In this document: piece after piece, positions 31,450-42,591 of the stretch
How positions within the stretch are numbered: position 1 is the stretch's first letter
How the letters are laid out: each line of letters opens with the position of its first letter
Made by a program: the position numbers and the translations under genes
Assembly: GCA_977006965.1 (NCBI GenBank)
Contig: OZ345374.1
Coordinates: 434,001-498,000 of the forward strand
Reading direction: 5' to 3'
DNA length: 64,000 nucleotides
DNA from: Phymatolithon calcareum
Lineage: Eukaryota; Rhodophyta; Florideophyceae; Hapalidiales
Notes under the pieces: generated by a model
What the model was told of the DNA's origin: nothing
Seen by the model: only the letters and a program-made list of their open reading frames with translations
Databases searched by the model: none

Positions 31450-33235
31450 GGATCTTGATAATTTTGGACTCAACTACCAATATCTTTACAAAATTATCGA
31501 ACTATCAAGTGACGGTTATTCCGAGAGCGTGACAATGAGAAAAAATCTGCCGTTTCTGATATTCTATAGTGCCTGCTATTTCTCTGAAAATCAACTACGG
31601 GCAATGCACAGAAATCTTGGACATGCAACCGTGGAAAAGCAAATCAAGGTTATTGAATCGGCAGGTATCAAAGAGCTTCCAGAAGGTACTCGAAAACAAA
31701 TCGAGAAGCTCGTGAAATACTGCAAGGCATGCCAGTACGGCAGGAGCAAACCGAAACGCTTCTTATTCTCCATGAAAGACTCAATAACTGGGGAGTTCAA
31801 TAACTCACTTGTTATTGATGTGATCAAACCATGTGATGGAAACGTTCTACATATCATATGTAAGGGCACGGGATTTCAACAAGGAAAGTTTCTGAAGAGA
31901 ATGACCTCAGTGGATGCTTGGGCTACTTTAAAGCGATGCTGGATCAATATATATGCTGGAGCACCCGATCATATTGTTCATGATGCCGGAATTAACTTCG
32001 CAGGTCATGAATTCAAAGATGCTGCAAACGAAATGTGGACCATCGTGAAATGTGTACCAACTGAAGCTCATGAACGTGTGAGATCTATTGAAAGACAGCA
32101 CAAAGTTGTTCGAACTATATACGAGAAGCTCAAAATCGACCTGCCAAAAGTGAAACCAGATGGCAGACTCACTTTAACATTCAGAGCAATCAATGATGTG
32201 CCTCACAGTGAGGCCGTAATATCACCCACCACACTTGTTTTCGGCGTATTTCCAAAGCTACCTGGAAATATTGAGCGTGACGACATGGCAAAGAGAGCCA
32301 AAATAATTTCCGACTGCGCTTCCATAGCAGAACGTATGAAGGCTCGTCGGGTATTGCGCGACAGCATGAGGAAGAAAACTGCCCCATACATGGAACATAT
32401 TGAAGAAGTTCGAAATTCTTCGCCGGGACTAGAGGTACTCATCTATCTTGAGAAAGAAGGCTGGAAAAGATATAAGCTATCCAAAGTACACAACAATCAG
32501 GTTGATGTGGTTATGCCAAGTGGGAAGATTAGCTCGTTTTCAATACACAATGTTCGAGTGTACCATGATGGCGACGAGTCGAAAGCAATGTTTGCGCAGG
32601 TTTTCATTGATGACGAGAATGGATTCGTCTACATTCAGGACCACCTTAAGAGTGACAACAAAAGTGCGGATTCTAAATTGGATTTTACTTATGCACGACG
32701 CTTAGAGCTGGAAGGTCTTATGGCACTTGGTACATTTGAGATTGACTACGAATCTGAGGCAGAAGGGCACAGAGTATATAATTCTGTCTTTGCTGATAAG
32801 GTCAAGCATGACGGAATGTTGAAATCACGCTTCTGCGTTGCTGCTTATAATGACGACGAACATGGTTTGTTTACTGCAGCACCAACTGTTAGAAGAGCAT
32901 CACTTCGATTCCTCATGTCTATGAGCACCTCCGAAAACTTTGGACTCTTTACAAGAGACATCAAGAAGGCTTTTGTAATGTCAAAGACAGAGCTCAGAAG
33001 ACCTATAAATGTTCGACCTCCAAAGGAACTGAACCTTAAAAATGCTGTTTTGAAGGTTATTAGACAACTTTATGGCATGCCGGAAAGCTCAATGCATTGG
33101 TTCAAAACATATCTTGACTATCACAGGACCAATCTTGGAATGCAACAGCTACCCATGGATCCGTGTCTCATGTTTTCAAAAACAACGAAAATGCACTATC
33201 TGGAATTATCGGTCTTCAAGTTGATGACACAATGA
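31400..33235 (+). CDS. copia B integrase and reverse transcriptase
   Basis: A long frame (its nominal opening is a GTG at 31328 overlapping the protease frame). The zinc domain reads MHRNLGHATVEKQ, then CKACQYG. Integrase follows: LVIDVIKPCDG, VHDAGINFAGHEF, and RVRSIERQHKVV with the Glu. RVT_2 begins RRLELEGLMALGTFEI, with KSRFCVAAYND, FGLFTRDIKKAFVMS (first catalytic Asp) and VIRQLYGMPESSMHWF. The frame ends at 33235 just before the second catalytic motif. The next frame supplies GLQVDDTMISG, so a single frameshift lies near 33180-33230. Confidence 0.85.
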   Translation, partial: LTVYIVRGYKPMILSHKDLDNFGLNYQYLYKIIELSSDGYSESVTMRKNLPFLIFYSACYFSENQLRAMHRNLGHATVEKQIKVIESAGIKELPEGTRKQIEKLVKYCKACQYGRSKPKRFLFSMKDSITGEFNNSLVIDVIKPCDGNVLHIICKGTGFQQGKFLKRMTSVDAWATLKRCWINIYAGAPDHIVHDAGINFAGHEFKDAANEMWTIVKCVPTEAHERVRSIERQHKVVRTIYEKLKIDLPKVKPDGRLTLTFRAINDVPHSEAVISPTTLVFGVFPKLPGNIERDDMAKRAKIISDCASIAERMKARRVLRDSMRKKTAPYMEHIEEVRNSSPGLEVLIYLEKEGWKRYKLSKVHNNQVDVVMPSGKISSFSIHNVRVYHDGDESKAMFAQVFIDDENGFVYIQDHLKSDNKSADSKLDFTYARRLELEGLMALGTFEIDYESEAEGHRVYNSVFADKVKHDGMLKSRFCVAAYNDDEHGLFTAAPTVRRASLRFLMSMSTSENFGLFTRDIKKAFVMSKTELRRPINVRPPKELNLKNAVLKVIRQLYGMPESSMHWFKTYLDYHRTNLGMQQLPMDPCLMFSKTTKMHYLELSVFKLMTQ

Positions 33236-34238
33236 TATCAGGCAAACCAAGCTTTATCGAGAAAGAAAAAAAATCTACAAGTTTTCCTAATCGGGGACTG
33301 AAATTAATCACCGATACACCTACTCGGTTCAATGGAGTTGATGTATCAATTTCTGAAAAGGGAATTATTCTGGATCAAAAGGCTTATTCTCTCGAAGTGC
33401 AGAAACTCAATAAGACGGATATTCTAACTTTTGAAGAATTCCGTAGTATTCGTGCAAAGTACTATTCTACAATGCCTGATGCACTGGTATTCATCGCTCA
33501 ACTCACTCAAATTACTGAGAAATTGTTCGAAGAAGATGTTCATGAAGCTCTAAAACTACTCAAGAAGGCTGACAACACAATCACGTCTGGACCTTCTTTG
33601 ATGGGACTCTGTTATATTCACATACCGTCAGACACTTGTGAAGTTTTTGTTTGTGTCGACGCAGCTTTTGGGGTTAACAGAGATTGTTCATCACAAATTG
33701 GTGTGCTGGTCATGATCCGTAATCGAAGAACGGAGACTACAATATTATTCGCTATACATCAGTGAAAAGCAAGAGGGTCGCGAAAAGCGCTCTAGCTGCC
33801 GCATTTTTTGCGCTTGTCGATGGTTTTGACATTGGATTCTCTATTCGAGATAGCATTCAACGCGTCAATAGTCGGACTAATGTTAATCTTACACTTGCAG
33901 CCGATTCTCGTTCTCTATATTGTTTGGCTATCACACATGGGCAAACGACTGAAAAACGGCTACTCATTGATCTCAGTTTGACCCGAGAAGAATATGAAAA
34001 GAGGGAAATTACAGATCTTGTATGGATTTCAGGAGCTACAAACCGAGCTGATGATTTAACGAAGACGGAGAAGAGAAGTGGAACTCCGGCAAAGGTTATT
34101 TCATCCAACAAGTTTAACCCGACTATGGAATCATGGATTGAACGTGACAAGAAAGAGGTCAGGCCTATGAAAATGAACTCTTTTGCTCCAGTGAAAAGCA
34201 ACTTGGACAAAAAGGAAATGCTGGCAATGTCGCAGTAA
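33163..34238 (+). pseudogene. copia B reverse transcriptase end and RNase H
   Basis: The 33163-33765 frame holds IGLQVDDTMISGKPSF (the YVDD equivalent) and the connection domain. It ends at a stop where the sequence shifts into 33762-34238. That frame begins SKRVAKSALAAAFFALVDGF, then LTLAADSRSLYCLA and TTEKRLLIDLSLTREEY, ending SGATNRADDLTK. This RNase H variant (SKRVxKSxLAAxxFA, ADSRSL) is the type found in fungal and algal copia elements. Confidence 0.8.
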
Positions 34239-34708
34239 CGGGAATTTGTCCAACTATCGAATAATAACAATATTATTATTGCTTGTATTACGTTGTGCGA
34301 TCATGCTTACATATTCGCTTGGTAGAGCATAATATTTTCTTGGAGTACTTTATCACTACCCTATACCTATAGATGATTACATGCAGCAAGTAGGTTGCGA
34401 TCGAAAGCCCAGGAATGGGTATAAATTGCGCTGGCGACTAGCATCAGAGAGAGACGGGGACACAAGAAGATAAACAGACAACAACAAAGGACCTGCAGAT
34501 CAGGTAAGCCATTCTTCGAAAGAAGCCTGAAACTCTTACGAGTGTCGAATAAGGAGACGGCCGAGATTTTTACCCTTCACATTCGTGGAAGGGGACTTAA
34601 GACGTAGCACCCAACGGTGACGTCCTATGTTCTGGTGATGCGATTGGGACTGACGTCTATTGCAAGCCAGAGATCGATTAATTAACAACGGCCATTGCTA
34701 CACCGACA

Positions 34709-35213
34709 ACAACAGCAATACGTCCAGCGTAAACACTGGCGCACCGCAATGCACTCCTCTCTACGGTCAAGATCCCGCGACGTGGTGCACGTTCCATGGA
34801 ACACCAGGACACTCACTAGCGGAATGTAGGGACTACCAAAAATAGAAAGCACTCCCCAAGTACAGAAAGTTCCAGATTGCGGCAGCAGGGCCGAATCGCG
34901 TCGAGATCACCATCACAGGCACCACAAAGGTCAAAGACGCCAAGCTAGAGCGAACGCCATCATACCGCCACAAATTTATGCAGACGACGAGGAACTGGTC
35001 GATTCATCGTCATCAGACGAAACACAGGTAACAACAAACAACCCAACCGCTCTGCTAGACTCAGGATGTTACCGACGCATATGCAAAAAGGCCACTAACA
35101 CTGTGATCGAGATCTCTACGACAACCAGGAAAACGGTGACAGGGCATAGAGCAGCAATAACCCACCGCGGCCCGGCGGATATCTACATCGGTAACCTTAA
35201 GATATCTCTCCCT
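34709..35213 (+). pseudogene. copia A gag knuckle and protease start, first copy
   Basis: After the right LTR of copia B the interrupted gag resumes: zinc knuckle TWCTFHGTPGHSLAECRDY, stop codon, then TALLDSGCYRR with the protease LDSG, and GPADIYIGNLKISLP. The segment from about 34996 to 35213 is repeated at 36388-36597 with 80-90% identity. Confidence 0.65.
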
Positions 35214-36387
35214 GCCGAGTTGCGCTGGTTACATCGCAACTTATGGCTCCTGAAGCACGTAACTCCGATAGGTTTCCCTGAACGCGTTTTTAGCGCGTAG
35301 AAGGGAGGACTTCCTCAGGTAAAGGCGCCTCCTCCTTAGCTGCGGATACCGGAGGCTGACCTTCTGCGTCAGAGGCCATGGTGTCTAAGTCTACCCGCGT
35401 TGGGTCCGAGGACTTAAAGGGCTTGCCTTCTCGAAGGACAGTCTGACCGTGTGGAATAGCGACCAGAGGAAAAGGAAACGGAGGCATGGAAAAGAATCCA
35501 CCCAGTTCCAGAGCGAAACAGTGGGTCCGGTCTCGTGCGAAATTTGAGACCCAAGCATAACTGGGATTAGGTAGTGAGCCCGCGAAGGAGAAGTTAGATC
35601 GTTACCTAGACTGCGTCGAAAGGACAGTCCACAAAAAGGAAAAGGTCCGGACACACGGGTGTATCGAAATGACCCGAATGACGGTGGATGATGTCCTAGT
35701 GAGTCTCTTTCGGAATTCGGGACCAACGGCGATATTCAGGTGAGAGTGATCCCCGGACTTACGCTCGCGCTTCTAGGTCGGGAGACCAATGTAGCGCAAC
35801 GGACAGTCGAGTCCGCGGAGGGGTAGCGAAACAAACCCAAAGAAAGAATAGAATGATGTGGCAGAGCAAATGAGTAGTGGTAAGCGAGGGCTCGCAGTGG
35901 CGCGGTAGTGCCAAGCGTGCATGCGTCCCAGTGTGGGGGCTGTCAGCCCTACTGGTTGAGATCACAAAGGGGGAAACCAAACCCGAGACGAGAGTGAAAA
36001 GAGCTCTTTCAGGGCGCTAAGAGAAGGGGATGAATCCCTACTTCGTATGCGAGCCCGATCCGGGAGAACGCTCGCTTAATGAAGTGGAAACGTTAACGCG
36101 GGGACACGGGACTACAGTGGATCCACCTGCAAGGGAAATCCCAATTTGGAGAAAGTCCAAGGAAAGATCACTACGGTCCAACTTGGTTTTTTTACTCTGG
36201 TGCCGAAAAATGAGTGACAGTAGTTACACCTATCATGCTGTTATCCTAAATTAAACGTGGGATGCTAACCTATCAGTATCAATGCTAACCCAAAGAATGG
36301 GACCGGTTATGATACCCGTCAGGAGCAATTACGGGGCGGACCAATCAGCCGTCGCCCCGCAATACTGGGTCGGGTGCTTTGCACCAC
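35214..36387. other. Unidentified block between two copies of a copia A segment
   Basis: About 1.17 kb with no match to the surrounding element. It begins with a hairpin-capable GTTGCG...CGCAAC (about 35219-35240) and GCG-TTTTTAG-CGCG, and ends with GGTGC-TTT-GCACC just before 36388. Frames on either strand are short; the minus frame 35290-35487 (MPPFPFPLVAIPHGQTVLRE) has a protein-like look. No terminal inverted repeats or target duplication found. Confidence 0.45.
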
Positions 36388-37022
36388 ACTGGTCAATTCA
36401 TCGTCATCAGACGAAACAGGTAACAACAAACAACCGAACCGCACTGCTAGACTCAGGATGTTACCCGACATATATGCAAAAGCTCACTAACACTATGAAC
36501 GAGATCTGTACGACAACCAGGAGAACGGCGACAGGGCATAGAGCCACCGCGGCCCCGCGGATATCTACATCGGTGACCTCAAGATATCTGTCCCTGACGT
36601 GGTGACCGTACCAACACTCTCACGACCACTTATCTCAGTCTCCCAATTAGCAAGAAGATACGACCTGTACTTCAGAAAGCGCAAGTTCTATATCACAAAT
36701 CCCGCAAGGACCCCGCCCCTAAACGTAATGTATGAAGGTAGAGCCCAGAACGGACTTTACTAAATTCCCGCCAGTATTCGTACAAGCAAAAACCGCAAGG
36801 TCTCAATAAACTCTATCAGAACAATGCAACGAGACCACGAACTTTCCACGGCAACACGACAAATGCTACCCCCACACCTTGCAGTCCCATAACGGATACA
36901 ATCACTTTGTCACCTTCCTCGACAAAGGCCACACGCTACCTGCAAGTAAACCTACTTACACACACCAAAGAACTCAAGAACGGCATCAAAACAGTTCTAC
37001 TGAACATAATGAGCCACAATCT
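36388..37022 (+). pseudogene. copia A protease to integrase, second copy
   Basis: Repeats the RTALLDSGCYPTYMQ protease motif and then continues past the first copy: LISVSQLARRYDLYF, YEGRAQNGLY (pre-integrase signature), HNGYNHFVTFLDK and, one frame over, TRYLQVNLLTHTKELKNG, an integrase-core segment. It stops at the left edge of repeat R copy B. Confidence 0.65.
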
Positions 37023-38157
37023 TTGCAATGTACGGCTTAATGTAAAGTGAAAGGCGATAACATTAATTCTTCATCGTCTGCAGTCAAAACTGCAATCTAC
37101 AGAAGGCATTCTAGATACTGCTTTTCCATATTATGCTCATGATCGCTTCGCTACCCACGCACGTGGTGGACTACTCCAGGTGTACCTCGCATACCTGCAC
37201 CCAACTGCACTCTCACCAGGCAGGCCGAGCATGAAATTAGTGACTGGCGCGTGCCGTGTGCCTGCCACACTATGTGTACCTGTGTGTGTCTCCTGGCACC
37301 TAAGGCCAGTAGAAGACCATAAACTTATGTACTAGCTACCCCTGATGAGTAAAGGTAGAGGTTAGAAGCCAACAGCCCACAGGCCCTAAGGAGATTATGC
37401 GAATTGATGGCCTCGGAAGGCCCCTATCCAAACAACGTCACGAAGTCCATAGTGTCAATCCTAATGACCGGTCAGCTCCTTGACAGTTAGAACGAAATGG
37501 CCGAAACGACAGTTGAACAATTGTTTCAATTTGGAAAACAACCCTTCTAGCGCGATAAGGTCACATTTCCTTATCAAACATTTCACAGCTCCATGGCCTG
37601 CGTTGAGGCATTGTGTTGTTCCTGGTCGGGCGAACAGCACGTTCGCTCGCCCTTTGATTGCCGCTGTGCTCCTCTCAGTGTCATGCGTACACAGGTACGT
37701 CTCCATTCTTCATGTGTCCAGCGTGGTGCTCAGATCTTATTGGATTCATCTAGGCTGACTAATACTGCTCTTGAACATCCTCTCTCAGAGACGAAGTTAG
37801 TTTTCTAACAGTGCCTATTGCAATTTCAAGATCTGAGACATGCCGCGTGGACGGAAACCCTGGTTTTTAAGCCATCTGCGCTGGGCCGTGTCCAAACGAC
37901 GATCTCAGACAGGATATCCGTCCGGAGAATCCTGAAAATTGTCCCTGTGCGAAACGCAAGTCTTCTTTACAGAAAGTAACTTTAACTCGCTTAACAGCCG
38001 TGCGGTTACTTCTGTAGCATGGTGCTTGACGTTGACTGTTCTTGTTACTTTCGACGTGCCCAGTTCAGGATCAGTGCCGGTCGCAAATTTTATTTATATT
38101 GTTTCTGGAGAGCAGATTCTCTGGGAGATGTGCTCAAAAGGGGTACGACGCAATATG
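37022..38157 (+). repeat. Repeat family R, copy B, left part
   Basis: Covers both the 874-1076 and 7461-8390 parts of copy A without interruption, proving that the LINE/Gypsy block in copy A is an insertion. It sits inside the integrase region of copia A. Interrupted after GCAATATG (38150-38157) by a hAT-type element and resumes at 39600. Confidence 0.75.
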
Positions 38158-39591
38158 CAGGGCTCGGAACAATTCAATTGCAAGAGATTTCTGCTCGAGT
38201 TGCAATGCGCAATGTGGATTTCTCCGGGCTGAATCTTGCAATGACTATTGCAATGCATCAAGGCGGGCAATCAAGGGTAGTCTACTTTACCTCAGGAAGG
38301 AACATTTATATCAAACATTAAACTACATCAAGCTGCCTTCTATGAGCTCTTCCGCGACCTCTTGGGCTTTGATTCGAGCTTCCGCCTTCTCCGAGCGCGA
38401 TCCGTTGATCGCCTCGCTCACCATTTGGTCATTCCAGAATCGGTCGTTCACTTTGAGGAAAACGAGTGCCTCACGGAAAATTAAATGTGTGCCTCGGCTT
38501 TGAAAGTAGTGGCTTCAGCAGTGGTTTCACCATCTTCTGTGTCCTCTGAGGCAATCTGGCCCATTGGAGACATTCCCAGCAACGTAAGGCGAGGCCCCAC
38601 GATCGATGCCGAGCGAGTATTTATACGAGACGTAGACGTAGTGCAATATGAAGCGATAGCCGCAATATAATGCACGCTGTTGCACGACCACCCGTCGTAC
38701 AGTATAGCACCGTGAGTACCATCCAGTTCGACAGCGATTCGGCTCTCAACGAGCTCGACGACGTAAAGAGCACACGGACGAACGTTCAGACGAATAGCTC
38801 AACATGGCGACAGAACTTGCGCACTTCGGTGTCTTCAACGAGCGCGAACGGCTGATTTTTCATGACAATCAGTCGAATATACGCATGCACCGCGTTTTCG
38901 TACGCAGACATAGACCGGACTTCAAAGTGGGAGCGAATTGTACCGCCTTTCTGCTGCATCGCGAGCAGCGCCTCGCTGTAGAGGTGCTGCAGAGTTGCGT
39001 CTTGTTCAGCTGGGGTTTGGCCTTTGGCGTAGCATCGTTTGAGGTGGTCGTACAGATTCCTGTAGCCGGTCTTCTCGATGAATGATACGATGGGATTGGG
39101 GCAGCTCGGACTCCGGCACTGATACTGCAGGCAGTCTCTCTCGACCGAGGCGACGGTTGTTCTCTCGATCACATGCCGCTTCACATTGCAAAAGAACGGC
39201 TTCAATGCGAACACGATTTCTTTAGAGCTCGGCGTGCTCATGGCGACTAGGGGCCCTCGTGCTCGGTGGAGTGTGGATCAGGTGAGAATGATCGCCGTTA
39301 TTGAGACTGTATTGTACACCGCTTGATGCTGTGTTTCGCAGTCTACGTAACACTGCATCACTACGTTGTACGCACAGCTGATGCCCTTGGCAAGCTTAAA
39401 TTAACACCGCATTTTGATGCTAGCCGGTAAGCTAACGAAACGTAGCCGTTCGCGTGACGAGACTTCACGTTGCATATGGATGGGGCCTCGACGATGCAAT
39501 AAGAATTGCAATACCAGAGCTCTCGGCAATTTCACATTGCAATTCCATTTTGCAATGTATTGCAATCCCAATATATTGGGTCCGAGCCCTG
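38158..39591 (-). mobile_element. hAT element, internally deleted, 1434 bp
   Basis: Ends are inverted for 11 bp: CAGGGCTCGGA...TCCGAGCCCTG. An 8-bp duplication GCAATATG lies at 38150-38157 and 39592-39599, the length expected for hAT. Subterminal regions are rich in TTGCAAT and ATTGCAAT, possible transposase-binding repeats. The minus strand codes for the transposase N-terminus and a C-terminal piece, with the core missing. Confidence 0.88.
38330..39241 (-). pseudogene. hAT transposase relic
   Basis: The minus frame 39241-38786 (151 codons from an ATG) contains a BED-like zinc finger, CRSPSCPNPIVSF then YDHLKRCYAKG, and the hAT-typical segment RLIVMKNQPFALVEDTEVR. The C-terminal piece on the same strand (about 38472-38330) reads REALVFLKVNDRFWNDQMVS, like the C-terminal dimerisation region. 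The catalytic DDE/RNase-H core between them is deleted, so the element needs a helper transposase. Confidence 0.75.
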
Positions 39592-39681
39592 GCAATATGG
39601 TCAAGTGGTAAAACTGGTACGGGGGATACACATCAAAGATGTGATCAAGAGAAGGTCCTGGTCTCGAATCCCCGGTGTGCC
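39591..39681 (+). repeat. tRNA-like segment in repeat R, copy B
   Basis: Better preserved than copy A in its A box (TGGTCAAGTGGTAAAACTGG at 39599-39618), with GGTCTCGAATCCCC at 39659-39672 as the B box and a T5 run after GTGTGCC. The hAT element sits exactly at its 5' edge. Poor stem pairing argues against a working tRNA. Confidence 0.55.
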
Positions 39682-40061
39682 TTTTTATCGTGAAGTTTCC
39701 GACACAGTTTTCTCCTGTGGGTTTTTCTGTCGTCAACGCGGAGGGATTACAGTGCATCACGTGCGAAAAGAAGAAAAGGGAACGGTAAAGAAAAGAGTCC
39801 AAATTTTCTGACCGTACACGTGGACTCGTGGATCGTGGAACCGCCGCGTTTGCTCTGGGGGCAATCGAATCGTATCTCAAGCGGCATACAGAGATGGAGT
39901 GCTTTCCGAAGTACCTAGCAGAAACAACACCCTGTCGTAATCTAAGAAGATAGTTCAGCAGTAAAGCACTGGCTTGCGAGCCCCATCGGGGAGAAAACAG
40001 ATTATAAACAAACGACGCAATCTATTTGTTCTGCAACATACTGCAATATGAAATACCAATA
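39600..40061 (+). repeat. Repeat family R, copy B, right part
   Basis: Continues the alignment with 8392-8857 and ends at the same point (GAAATACCAATA). The sequence after it (40062 onward) has no counterpart in copy A, so 40061 is probably the true family end. Confidence 0.7.
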
Positions 40062-40133
40062 CTGTATTGCAGATCCGTCTCGTATTGCAGTACGTACTAC
40101 TGCTCGGACAGGTATTTCAATCCTTATTAAATT

Positions 40134-40742
40134 ATGTGCAATATGCAAAGAAAGCTACTCTTGTGGACGGCTGTCCGTGCACGTCCTCACCAAGTCCTCA
40201 CCAATTCCTGTTCTTTTCTCCCCTTTGATGCTGCTGAGGGCAAAATTTCCCGATCACGTCGTCAATACCATCCGGACTGTCTACTCGTCAGGACACAAGC
40301 TTTAGTCTGGGTAATAATTTACACCTGTCAAAGCTATATTTGGGTATTTCTATCAACTCGCCGCTACGGTTGCGAATCATGGAAGCTAACTGAAAATGTT
40401 CGAAAAAAACTCAGATCCACAGGCACCAAGATGTTGTCCAGAATATCGGGACGACCAATTGCCGGCGAGTCTAGGGACCCCACTATCGATGTGTTACTGG
40501 GCGCCAGAGACATACGATGGAGTTGGCTCGGACATATCCTTAGGGTGGACGAAAGTCGCTTGTTCCATCAAGTGCTACTTCACTGCGTCCGACCAACCCC
40601 AGAGTCAATGGTTGGCGACGTCCTGAAGCTCGACGTGCAAGCAGCAGTCAAACTTGCAGCAAATAGATTAGAATGGAAGAAGCTTAGGCCCTCAAAGTGT
40701 TGCTAGACCCACAATGGAATACGTAAAATGAATGAATGAATT
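40134..40742 (+). pseudogene. LINE reverse transcriptase tail with (GAAT)n end
   Basis: The frame shows the typical end of a non-LTR ORF2: YGCESWKLTENVRKKL, SWLGHILRVDESRLFHQVL, then VQAAVKLAANRLEWKKL. The element ends in AATGAATGAATGAAT, a short tandem tail like those at the 3' ends of several LINE clades. The final 200 bp match 51199-51392. The 5' limit is uncertain; upstream text (40134-40340) is scrambled. Confidence 0.7.
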
Positions 40743-41237
40743 TCGAAATTCGAGCTGTAATCACTGGGAGTGTCAAGATAAGGTTGGGTTTATCATGAAA
40801 AGGGGTGATCTCTCTCCGATGAGATAATGAGATGCTCCAGTCTAAGATGCGATTAGGATCGCCACTTAAGTAGAGCAGGGGCTAGAAATGCACACCCTGT
40901 AAAAAGAGGGGGAGCACTAACAGACACTAGACTAATACTCGTAATTGGTCGTTATGTTATCCCTGAGAGTGTAAGTGTCCCTAATTACACTCGTGCAGCA
41001 TTGCGTGTATACAGAGCGCTTCGCTCTTCTTGAACTGTCTTGTTGACAATTTGTCCAATTTCTTCTTCCAGAAGCTTTTGTACCTCGATGATCTGGATTA
41101 GTGAGTCACACATTGCTCTGACAGCATGTTTACAAGCTAATCGCGCCATGACCTGCCATCGAATTGAAGATGTTAGAGAGGTTCAAGTGACGTATATAAT
41201 TATTAGAAACAGTTAGGACGAAGTGAATTCTCTTTCT
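40743..41237. other. Anonymous intergenic segment
   Basis: No frame of interest and no repeat ends seen. Confidence 0.35.
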
Positions 41238-42591
41238 CTATCGCTGTCTACTGACAAAAATCCTATCCTCGACCAGGGGATCTTCGCAAGACTCAATGAA
41301 CTCAAACCACGCGAAAGGCCACACTCTATCCACATGGTCACTTTGCGGTTTCGAAAACACAGGGGAATTATTGACTTGCTGGCAATACCGTTTTGGAGAA
41401 AGCGTATAATCTTCAACCATTCTGTACAACAAGGTCCGAAGTCTCGGCCCGCAAATAGAGCTGTCCTCGCCTGCGGCCGTGCTCTTCAACAATTTCTCAA
41501 TCGTTAGAATCGACAAAGGCTTATCTTCGAAAAGCTTCAAGCTATCCCTAAAACTCCGCACAAAATCCTTCCGCTTACCGACAACTCTTGTTCTATAATC
41601 CGGCTCACATACAGCTTCTCTCTTGCACAAGTCCATCAAAGTGCAGACCGCCACGCCTTGTCTTGGTCACCCTCGCTCCATTTTCTGGACATACTCAATA
41701 AGGCTCCGACTTCAGTAGTGCGCTAAATACAGCGGCGGTTGCATATCCGCACCGAGCCCCCAGATGCAGTGGAATTTCCTTCGCGGAGGAAGCAGCTTAA
41801 ACCCATTATGCAGCGCCGCATCCAATTTGGCGGTAGAGTCCAGGTCCACGTCGTAAGATAGTTTTGCGCAGGGACAATTTGATTGTGTTGTTCACAATCG
41901 GCTTGCACGACACGAGGAAATGATCTAGCAGCGTCGTATCCTTCGGTGGTGGAAATAGCTGCCCGTTCGTCAGCAAACCTCGCCATCGAATGCAAAGCAC
42001 TGGGAATCTGTCGTAATTCATCAAAATATCTTGCAAAAATGCATGCCGTCCTCTTTCGACGTTTCCGGTAAGATAGATTCGAGCGCGTCGGTTTCAAGAA
42101 ACTCGTCGGAGTCTATGAGCGCCATCCAGTTTGTGTGTGATCCAAAAGTTGCTAGGCAGTGCCGATAAATTCGCATTTGGACATACGTTTCTGCGTCTTC
42201 TTCATCATTAGGAACGGTTTCTTCCTTGCGGCAAATACGTGACGAAGCGCTGGAATGTGGAAACGATTTCTTTCAGCCGCGATAGTTCCCCCTCGTCCCT
42301 GTCATCGCCGTACACGAAAAAATGGTCCACGCCTGCAATGAAATTCCGGATGATGAATTCGGGAAGTATGTCGCTCGTGTCTCGGACGATCACGCATGCA
42401 GCAGATGTATACTTGATATGTCGACTTGGACTGGTTCGTGACCTTCGTTGCATTAAGAGCTTCTCGGTAACGCTCAGTTGGCAGCTTTTGAATCTCGGCA
42501 AAATTAAAATGCATGCGACGCACGAGATGAATGCTACGCAATGAATCGCTGAAGTTTTCGGTTGATTTAGACATTCGGACATTCGGCGCAA
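41238..42591 (-). pseudogene. GT92-like glycosyltransferase, frameshifted
   Basis: Reading the minus strand from 42591: after a membrane-anchor-like CVAFISCVACILIL, the text ACVIVRDTSDILPEFIIRNF then GVDHFFVYGDD matches the start of the GT92 (DUF23) catalytic domain. After a shift near 42230, NWMALIDSDEFLETDALESI supplies the acidic metal-binding motif. After another near 42030, FPVLCIRWRGLLTNGQLFPP continues. YLAHY near 41715 resembles the conserved HY before the C-terminal tail, which follows at 41654-41238. At least three frameshifts or stops, so it is a pseudogene unless these are sequence errors. Confidence 0.65.

Larger units (their letters stand above)
28736..34708 (+). mobile_element. 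copia element B, near-complete
   Basis: LTRs of about 481 bp lie at 28736-29216 and 34228-34708 (start TGTCGCAGTAACGGG, end GACA) and differ by roughly 3-4%. Inserted into the gag of copia A, whose two halves flank it. The target duplication is imperfect (GCAAC versus ACAAC). Domain order is gag, protease, integrase, reverse transcriptase, RNase H. Frameshifts between domains make it non-autonomous. Unlike the other copia elements here, it lacks the TTATGGGCCC primer site. Confidence 0.88.
27900..37022 (+). mobile_element. copia element A, interrupted and partly duplicated
   Basis: The 5' LTR end is at 28061 (TACCA), followed by the primer site GGTTATGGGCCCC. Gag starts at about 28066 and is cut at 28735 by copia B. 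The gag zinc knuckle and protease resume at 34709-35213. After an unrelated 1.2-kb block, a second partial copy of the protease region follows at 36388 and runs into integrase until about 37020, where repeat R copy B begins. TATAAAA at 28012-28018 may be the LTR promoter. The 3' LTR is not seen, and the 5' limit of the LTR is unknown. Confidence 0.65.

Noticed and set aside
35214-36387. Organellar or rRNA insertion
   Set aside because: The sequence has an RNA-like feel in places, but no conserved rRNA motif I can name; left as unidentified.
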